NCBI GenBank assembly: GCA_036562635.1
Contig: DATCJU010000083.1
Coordinates: 1-11,205, forward strand
Direction: 5' to 3'
Length of the DNA stretch: 11,205 bases
Source of the DNA: DATCJU01 sp036562635
Lineage (GTDB): Bacteria; Actinomycetota; Actinomycetes; Mycobacteriales; Pseudonocardiaceae
Shown here: piece by piece, positions 6,259-11,205 of the stretch
Numbering within the stretch: the stretch's first letter is position 1
Layout of the letters: each line of letters begins with the position of its first letter
The notes under the pieces: generated by a model
Databases searched by the model: none
The model's input: only the letters and a program-made list of their open reading frames with translations
What the model was told of the DNA's origin: nothing
Program-made: the position numbers and the translations under genes

Positions 6259-9234
6259 GGTGACGAGCTCCAGGGTGGACCCGGTGCGTGTCTTGCGGAC
6301 GTGCAGCTGGGTGGGAATGCGCTGGCGCAACCCCTCGACGTGCGAGACCAGGCCGACCATGCGGCCCCCGGACCGCAGCTCGTCCAGGGTGTCCATCACC
6401 ACGTCCAACGTGTCCGGGTCGAGCGATCCGAAGCCCTCGTCGACGAACAACGTGTCCAGCAGGACCCCGCCGGACTCGGCGGCCACCACGTCGGCCAGAC
6501 CCAGGGCCAGGGCCAGCGAGGCCAGGAACGACTCCCCTCCGGAGAGGGTCTTGGCCGGCCGCACCTGGCCGGAGTAGTCGTCGAGCACGTCCAGCCCGAG
6601 CCCGCCCCGGACGCCGTAGCGGCCCCGGGCGTCGGTGTGCACGAACGAGTAACGCCCCTGGCTCATCCGCCGCAGCCGTTCGCTGGCCGCCGCGGCGACC
6701 TCCTCCAGACGGGCGGCCAGCACGTAGGACCGCAGGGACACCCGCCGGGCGTTCTGCCCCTGGCCGTTGATCACGTCGGTGAGCGCGTCCAGCTCGGCGT
6801 GTGCGGTCTCGACCGGGGCCAGCTCGTCCCAGGCCCGGTGGAGTCGCTCGGCGAGCTCGGCCAGTTCGTCACGGCACCGCTCCGCCTGGCCGGCCCGGGC
6901 CACCGCCTGCTCGTTCCGCGTTCTGGCCTCGGCCACGGCCCGCTCGGCGGTGGCCAGGTCCACCTCCAGGTCGGGGTCGACGCCGCACAGCTCCGGCTCG
7001 GCCAGCACCGCCCTGGCCGCAGCTTCCTGTTCCGCCGCCTCGGCCAGGCGTCGCTCCAGCTCGGCCACCGTGTCCTCGTCCCGCACGGCCCGAAGGGCGG
7101 CGTCCACCCCGGGGAACCCGGCCGCCCGCGCTGCCTCCTCCACCGCCCGCCGCTGTTCGGCCAGGTGGTCCTGGGCCCCGGCGAGCCGGGAACGAGCCTC
7201 GGCCAGCTCGTCCAGCGCCGCGGCCACGGTCAGCAGGTGGTCCCGGTGGGACCGCACGTCCGCGTGCCCTCCCCTGGCCCGCTCCAGTCGCTCGGCCCGC
7301 CGCCGCACCTCCTCGGCCAGCGCGGCGTGCTCGGCCCGGGCCGCCGCGGCACGCTGTTCCGCTTCCAGGCGACGGTCGCGCAGCTGCTCCGCCTCGGCCT
7401 CGACCGCGGCCACCTCCGCCGCCAGCTCCGCGGCACGCCCGGCCCGGGCAACCGTCTCCCGGTGCTCGGCCTCGACCACGGCCAGCTCGGCGACCAGCTC
7501 GTCCCGGTCGCGGCCGGCCAGTCGTTCCTCCAGCACGGACAGTGCGCGTTCGACCTCGGCGAGCGCCCGCTCGGCGTCCTGCCGCGCCTGCTGGGCTCGT
7601 TGCTCGGCGTCCTGGGCGGCACGTTCGTCGGCCTCGGTGACCGGGTCCCCGTGCGGCCGGGCCGGTGCCGGATGCTCCGCCGACCCGCACACCGGGCAGG
7701 GGTCGCCCGGGGCGAGTCGTCCGGCCAGCTCGGCGGCCATCCCCTCCAGCCGACGCTGCCGGAGCTGGAGCAACCGTTCCCGAGCGGCCTGGTGGGTGTC
7801 CACCGCCTGCTGCGCCGCCCTCCTGGCCCGTTCCAGGTCCGCCCGCACGGCAGGCAGCGTCTCAGCGTCCCGTACCGCGGCGACCAGCTCGTCCCGGCGG
7901 GCGGCCAGACCGTCCAACCGGGCCGCCGCCTGCCGGGCGGTGTCCAGCTCGGCACGGAGGTGTTCCAACCGGGCGGGCAGCTCGGCGGCCTCCTTCGCCG
8001 CGACGGTGGCCTGCCGCTCCGCCTCCAGGACGACACCCTCCAGCTCGACGAGCCGGCGTTCCTCGGTGTGCTGCCGGTCGACCTCGGCCACCAGCTCGGC
8101 CAACGCCCCCGCCCGCTCCCGGTGTTCGCCCGCGGTGGCACGCAGCTCGGCGACCTCGGCCGCCGGATCGACGCGGACCAGCTCCGCGGCGCGCGCGGCG
8201 GCGGCCTGCACGGTGTCCACGGCGACCCGCACCGCCTGCTCGGCACGGTCCACGGCACGCTGGGCCGACAGCACCGGGACCGCACGGCGAGCGGCCTCGC
8301 ACTCGGCGGCCCAGGTGGCCCGTTCCCCGGCCCGACGGTCCAGGTCGGCCAGGTCGGCGTGGGCCCGCCGCACCCGACGCACCTTCTCGGCCAGGTCCCG
8401 CCGCCCGGCCAGCTCGGTCTCGGCCCGTTCCAGTTCGACCCGGGTCACGTGTTGCTCCGCCACGGCCCGTTCGGCGTCCTCGGCCGTCCTGCGGCACAAC
8501 TCGGTCAGCCAGGCGCGCCCCGATCCGGTGGGGCTGACCGCGTCCTCGGGCGGTTCGACCCCACCGACCTGGGCCACCCGGGCGAGCAGGTTCGCCACCA
8601 CCTGCCGTCGCCGGTCCAGGTCGTGACGGGACTCCAGCCGCCGTTCCCGGAACCACCGCTCCACCTGCGCGAACCGCTGCGTGCCGAACAGCCGTTCCAG
8701 CAGCTGCTCCCGCTCGGCGGTCTCCGCCCGCAGGAACCGGGCGAACTCGCCCTGCGGCAACAGCACCACCTGGAAGAACTGGTCGGCGCTCATGCCCAGC
8801 AGCCGCTGCACGGTGCGCCCGACCTCGTCGATCCGGGTCAGTCCCTCGGCGGGCTGGCCACTGGGCGGGTCCCCCAACCACACCAGACTGGCCCTGGCCT
8901 GCTGGGTGGTGAACCCCTCCCGGCGCCTGCGAGGGCGCTGGTACTCGGGGCTGCGGGTGATGCGGAGACGGTGCCCCTGCACGGTGAGTTCCAGCACCAC
9001 CTCGGTCGGGGTGTCCGGGTCGGCCAGGTCGCAGCGCAGCCGCCTGACCTCCCCGCGGGCCCCGGGCACCCTGCCGAACAGGGCGAACGCCACCGCGTCG
9101 AGCAGGGTGGTCTTCCCCGCTCCGGTGTCGCCGTGCAGCAGGAACACCCCGTCCGCACCGAGGGCGTCGAAGTCGACCTGCTCGCGTCCCGGGTAGGGGC
9201 CGAACGCGGACAGTTCCAGCCGGTGCAGCCTCAC
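6256..9234 (-). CDS. sbcC: SbcC, ATPase subunit of the SbcCD nuclease (Rad50-like)
   Basis: The 992-residue protein has the full Rad50/SbcC plan. An N-terminal ATPase half carries GDTGAGKT (35-42, Walker A) and LLPQGEF (158-164, Q-loop). A long Ala/Glu/Arg-rich coiled coil follows, with the zinc hook CPVCG at its turn (Cys513, Cys516), then the return coil. The C-terminal half carries LSGGE (897-901, ABC signature), LLDTLFVDEGF (925-935, Walker B), SLDP (937-940) and His965. With SbcD it forms an ATP-driven endo/exonuclease that opens DNA hairpins and trims blocked ends. The GTG start at 9234 has GGGGAGG (9245-9239 on the minus strand) at good spacing and begins MRLHRLELSAFGPY, the usual start. 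It lies 40 bases after sbcD, so the two form an operon. All key motifs are intact. Confidence 0.97.
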   Translation of the reverse strand: MRLHRLELSAFGPYPGREQVDFDALGADGVFLLHGDTGAGKTTLLDAVAFALFGRVPGARGEVRRLRCDLADPDTPTEVVLELTVQGHRLRITRSPEYQRPRRRREGFTTQQARASLVWLGDPPSGQPAEGLTRIDEVGRTVQRLLGMSADQFFQVVLLPQGEFARFLRAETAEREQLLERLFGTQRFAQVERWFRERRLESRHDLDRRRQVVANLLARVAQVGGVEPPEDAVSPTGSGRAWLTELCRRTAEDAERAVAEQHVTRVELERAETELAGRRDLAEKVRRVRRAHADLADLDRRAGERATWAAECEAARRAVPVLSAQRAVDRAEQAVRVAVDTVQAAAARAAELVRVDPAAEVAELRATAGEHRERAGALAELVAEVDRQHTEERRLVELEGVVLEAERQATVAAKEAAELPARLEHLRAELDTARQAAARLDGLAARRDELVAAVRDAETLPAVRADLERARRAAQQAVDTHQAARERLLQLRQRRLEGMAAELAGRLAPGDPCPVCGSAEHPAPARPHGDPVTEADERAAQDAEQRAQQARQDAERALAEVERALSVLEERLAGRDRDELVAELAVVEAEHRETVARAGRAAELAAEVAAVEAEAEQLRDRRLEAEQRAAAARAEHAALAEEVRRRAERLERARGGHADVRSHRDHLLTVAAALDELAEARSRLAGAQDHLAEQRRAVEEAARAAGFPGVDAALRAVRDEDTVAELERRLAEAAEQEAAARAVLAEPELCGVDPDLEVDLATAERAVAEARTRNEQAVARAGQAERCRDELAELAERLHRAWDELAPVETAHAELDALTDVINGQGQNARRVSLRSYVLAARLEEVAAAASERLRRMSQGRYSFVHTDARGRYGVRGGLGLDVLDDYSGQVRPAKTLSGGESFLASLALALGLADVVAAESGGVLLDTLFVDEGFGSLDPDTLDVVMDTLDELRSGGRMVGLVSHVEGLRQRIPTQLHVRKTRTGSTLELVT

Positions 9235-9274
9235 CGTGCCTCCCCACGCGCCGCGCCGGGAGCGATCCGCCCGC

Positions 9275-10426
9275 TCACCCCGTCACCTCCGCGGTCCGCA
9301 CGGCCGCCAACGCCTCCTGGAGCAGGGCCCGCTCGCTCCCGGTGGGCCCGGCACCCCGGCAGTCGACGAGGAAACCGCAGGTGATCTCGTGGTCGTCCCG
9401 GCCGCGCACCGCCTCGCGGTAGCGCATCGGCGTGCCCTGCCAACCGCCCTCCGGTTCCCACTGCAGGTGCACCGCGTACGGGAACCGCTCCCGCAGCCGG
9501 CGCATCGCCTCCAGCGGGCGCACCCGGTCGGTGAGCACCACCGACAGGTAACAGTCCTCCAGTTCGGCGTGGGCCGGGTCGGTGAGCAGCGTCTCCAACT
9601 CCCCGGTCAGCACGGCCAACCGCCGTGGCACCGGCAGCTCACGGCGCTCCACCCCGGCCAGCCCGTCCGGGCCCAGCTCCACCAGCCACACCGACTTGCG
9701 GTGCTCGACCTCGGAGAAGGAGTAGGCCAGCGGACTCCCGGCATAGCGCAGGTTGTCGGCGAGCACCTGCGGGCCGTGCAGGTGACCGAGCGCGACGTAG
9801 TCCACCCCGTCGAACACCGCCGCGGGCACCTGCTCGACCCCGCCGACCGCGATGGTCCGCTCGGACTCGCTGGGCCGGCCACCGGTGACGAAGGCGTGGG
9901 CCAGCACCACCGAGCGCACTCCGGGGCCTCGCTCGGCCAGGTCCGCCCGTACCCGGCGCATCGCCTCGCCGAGTACCGCCGCGTGCCCACGTTCGGTGGT
10001 GCCCAGCAGGTGTCTGGCCGGCTCCGGCTCCAGGTAGGGCACGCCGTAGAAGGCCACCGGCCCGTGCGTGTCGGAGAGCAGCACCGGTTCGTGCAGCCGG
10101 GCGATCCGGGTGCGCAGGTACAGCCCACCGGCCGCGGCGAAGTCGGCGAACGCCCCCAGCCGGGAGGCCGAGTCGTGGTTGCCGGGGATGACGACGATCC
10201 GTGCGCCCGCCTGTCGGATCGCGGTCAGCACGCGGTGACAGACCTGCACCGCCTCACCGGAGGGCACCGCCCGGTCGTAGAGGTCCCCGGAGACGACCAC
10301 GACGTCCACCCGCTCGTCGGCGACGAGGTCGGCCAGGCCCGAGAGCACGGCCTCCTGCTCGGCGAGCCGGTCCTGGCCGTGGAGCGTCCGCCCCACGTGC
10401 CAGTCGGAGGTGTGCAGCACGCGCAT
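9275..10426 (-). CDS. sbcD: SbcD, nuclease subunit of the SbcCD complex (Mre11-like)
   Basis: The 383-residue protein is a calcineurin-type metallophosphoesterase with the Mre11/SbcD motif series: TSDWHVG (6-12, Asp8, His10), SGDLYD (46-51, Asp48), PGNHD (81-85), LAHAF (175-179, His177) and LGHLHG (213-218, His215, His217). These residues bind the two catalytic metal ions. A C-terminal segment of about 110 residues would form the capping and SbcC-contact region. ATG 10426 is preferred over ATG 10432 and GTG 10435 because family members begin MRILHTSDWH, and TAGCGT (10439-10434) sits seven bases upstream, the spacing of a leaderless start. No Shine-Dalgarno sequence is evident. Frames extending further upstream overlap rmuC on the other strand and lack family character. 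sbcC follows in the same operon. Confidence 0.96.
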   Translation of the reverse strand: MRVLHTSDWHVGRTLHGQDRLAEQEAVLSGLADLVADERVDVVVVSGDLYDRAVPSGEAVQVCHRVLTAIRQAGARIVVIPGNHDSASRLGAFADFAAAGGLYLRTRIARLHEPVLLSDTHGPVAFYGVPYLEPEPARHLLGTTERGHAAVLGEAMRRVRADLAERGPGVRSVVLAHAFVTGGRPSESERTIAVGGVEQVPAAVFDGVDYVALGHLHGPQVLADNLRYAGSPLAYSFSEVEHRKSVWLVELGPDGLAGVERRELPVPRRLAVLTGELETLLTDPAHAELEDCYLSVVLTDRVRPLEAMRRLRERFPYAVHLQWEPEGGWQGTPMRYREAVRGRDDHEITCGFLVDCRGAGPTGSERALLQEALAAVRTAEVTG

Positions 10427-10573
10427 GGGCATCACGCTAGAGGTCCCGCCGGGTTCCGGCCCTCGGCGTACGCGTTTTTCTCGTACCAGGGCCACCCCGA
10501 TGCGGGGAAATCCCCGGACCCGGTGGACCGCTGCGCCATGATCGGGCAGGGCAGCCGACCTCGGGAGTCGCAC
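10427..10573. promoter_or_regulatory. Divergent promoter region between sbcD and rmuC
   Basis: This 147-base gap must hold both promoters. On the minus strand TAGCGT (10439-10434) is a -10-like element for sbcD. A run of five T at 10475-10479 and the palindrome GCGTACGC (10466-10473) lie further up. On the plus strand GGGAG (10563-10567) is the likely ribosome-binding site of rmuC. I could not identify a convincing -10 for rmuC. No actinobacterial LexA-type box (CGAAC-N4-GTTCG) was noticed, so SOS control of either gene is not supported here. Confidence 0.45.
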
Positions 10574-11205
10574 GTGGCATCTGTGGTGATCACCACGACC
10601 GCGGTCGTGGTGGCGTTGTTGCTGGCCGGTGCGCTGGTGTTCTGCTGGCGCCTGTACACCGACAGTCTGCGGCGGGTCGACACCGCGCTGGCCATGGTGG
10701 AGGCCGAGCGGGCCCGCACCCGCGAGCACCAGGCCGCGCTGCGCCGCTACGAGGTGGCGTTCGCGTCGACGACCGGCCGGGGCGAGCTCGGGGAGCAGGT
10801 GCTCGTGGAGACCGCCCGGGCGCTCGGCCTGCGGGAGGGTCTGCACTTCGAGCTGCAGACCGACCTGGCCGGTGGCGGAGCGGTCCGACCGGACATGGTG
10901 CTGCTGACCGGTGGGGGACGTCGGGTGCCGGTGGACGCCAAGACCACCCTGGCCTGTTGGGCGGAGGCGGTGGAGACCGACGACCCCGAGGAGCGGGCCG
11001 AGGCGCTGCGGGTCCACGTGCGCAACATCCGCAGCCGCGCCGCGGAGCTGTCGGCCAGGAACTACCAGCGCTGGGCGGACGCCATCTACGGGACGATCAT
11101 GTTCGTGCCGTCCGACGCCGCGGTGGTGGCGGCACTGGACACCGACCCGAACCTGTTGCGTTGGCTGCTGGACCGCCGCGTGTTCCTGTGCGGCCCCACC
11201 GGGTT
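10574..11205 (+). CDS. rmuC: DNA recombination protein RmuC homologue (3' end outside window)
   Basis: The frame starts at GTG 10574 after GGGAG and stays open to the right edge, giving 210 residues of an incomplete protein. Residues 3-24 are a hydrophobic segment (VVITTTAVVVALLLAGALVF) that would anchor the protein in the membrane. A charged, helical stretch to about residue 60 (likely coiled coil) comes next, then the start of the RmuC nuclease-like domain: GRGELGEQVLVETARALGL (68-86), GGAVRPDMVLL (101-111) and RRVPVDAKTTL (116-126), the conserved RPD and D-x-K motifs of this PD-(D/E)XK-related fold. In E. coli RmuC limits rearrangements at inverted repeats; its exact reaction is not established. 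An in-frame ATG at 10538 would add 12 polar residues but lacks a good ribosome-binding site. Confidence 0.9.
   Translation, partial: MASVVITTTAVVVALLLAGALVFCWRLYTDSLRRVDTALAMVEAERARTREHQAALRRYEVAFASTTGRGELGEQVLVETARALGLREGLHFELQTDLAGGGAVRPDMVLLTGGGRRVPVDAKTTLACWAEAVETDDPEERAEALRVHVRNIRSRAAELSARNYQRWADAIYGTIMFVPSDAAVVAALDTDPNLLRWLLDRRVFLCGPTG
10583..10612. repeat. Two overlapping perfect palindromes at the start of rmuC
   Basis: GTGGTGATCACCAC (10583-10596) is a perfect 14-bp palindrome. It overlaps a perfect 22-bp palindrome at 10591-10612 whose half is CACCACGACCG. The shared CACCAC arm can pair with GTGGTG on either side, so two hairpins are mutually exclusive. The segment lies 9 to 38 bases after the start codon and encodes the Val/Thr-rich beginning of the membrane segment; complementary Val (GTN) and Thr (ACN) codons make such symmetry easier to arise by chance. 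Confidence 0.7.

Noticed and set aside
6301..9384. Very long open frame on the plus strand opposite sbcC and the end of sbcD
   Set aside because: It is rich in Gly, Pro, His, Gln and Arg with no domain, and it mirrors the biased third positions of sbcC, whose motifs are complete. It is a GC-driven shadow.
10427..11017. N-terminal extension of SbcD by 197 residues
   Set aside because: It lies opposite rmuC, and SbcD proteins begin at MRxLHTSDWH.

Overview
The window is high-GC DNA with dense coding on both strands, strong G/C preference at third codon positions, frequent GTG starts and long antisense shadow frames. Together with the families present (an Ada-AlkA fusion, YchF, SbcCD, RmuC), this points to an actinobacterium. 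A member of the Pseudonocardiaceae is a reasonable guess, but the sequence alone cannot settle the family. I see no insertion sequence, tRNA, rRNA, CRISPR array or phage gene. It reads as ordinary chromosome.

Left part (1-2611): the 3' end of an unidentified gene runs into a perfect 40-bp palindrome. Next come a RibD/dihydrofolate-reductase-like oxidoreductase (+) and an alpha/beta hydrolase (-), which converge on a shared hairpin. The hydrolase is divergent from a TetR-family regulator. The short gap between them holds two near-identical 16-bp direct repeats over both start regions, a compact regulator-target switch.

Middle (2612-6249): a 300-base gene-free stretch holds two good terminator hairpins, one for tetR and one for ychF. 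The GTPase gene ychF (-) is divergent from an alkylation-repair pair (+). The first gene of the pair is a 516-residue fusion of the Ada methyl-phosphotriester sensor, an AraC-type DNA-binding domain and an AlkA glycosylase. The second is ogt, the O6-alkylguanine methyltransferase. Sensor, base-excision enzyme and direct-reversal enzyme would thus be expressed together.

Right part (6256-11205): sbcD and sbcC (-) encode the SbcCD (Mre11-Rad50-type) nuclease complex and converge tightly on ogt. Divergent from sbcD is the start of rmuC (+), which runs off the window end.

Together, 4128 to the end is a DNA-repair neighbourhood: alkylation sensing and repair, hairpin/end-processing nuclease and a recombination-associated RmuC protein. 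The most useful second-look signals are regulatory: the TetR direct repeats, inverted repeats at the ada promoter, a set of apparently leaderless starts, and overlapping palindromes at the beginning of rmuC. I did not find convincing evidence for an undescribed system.
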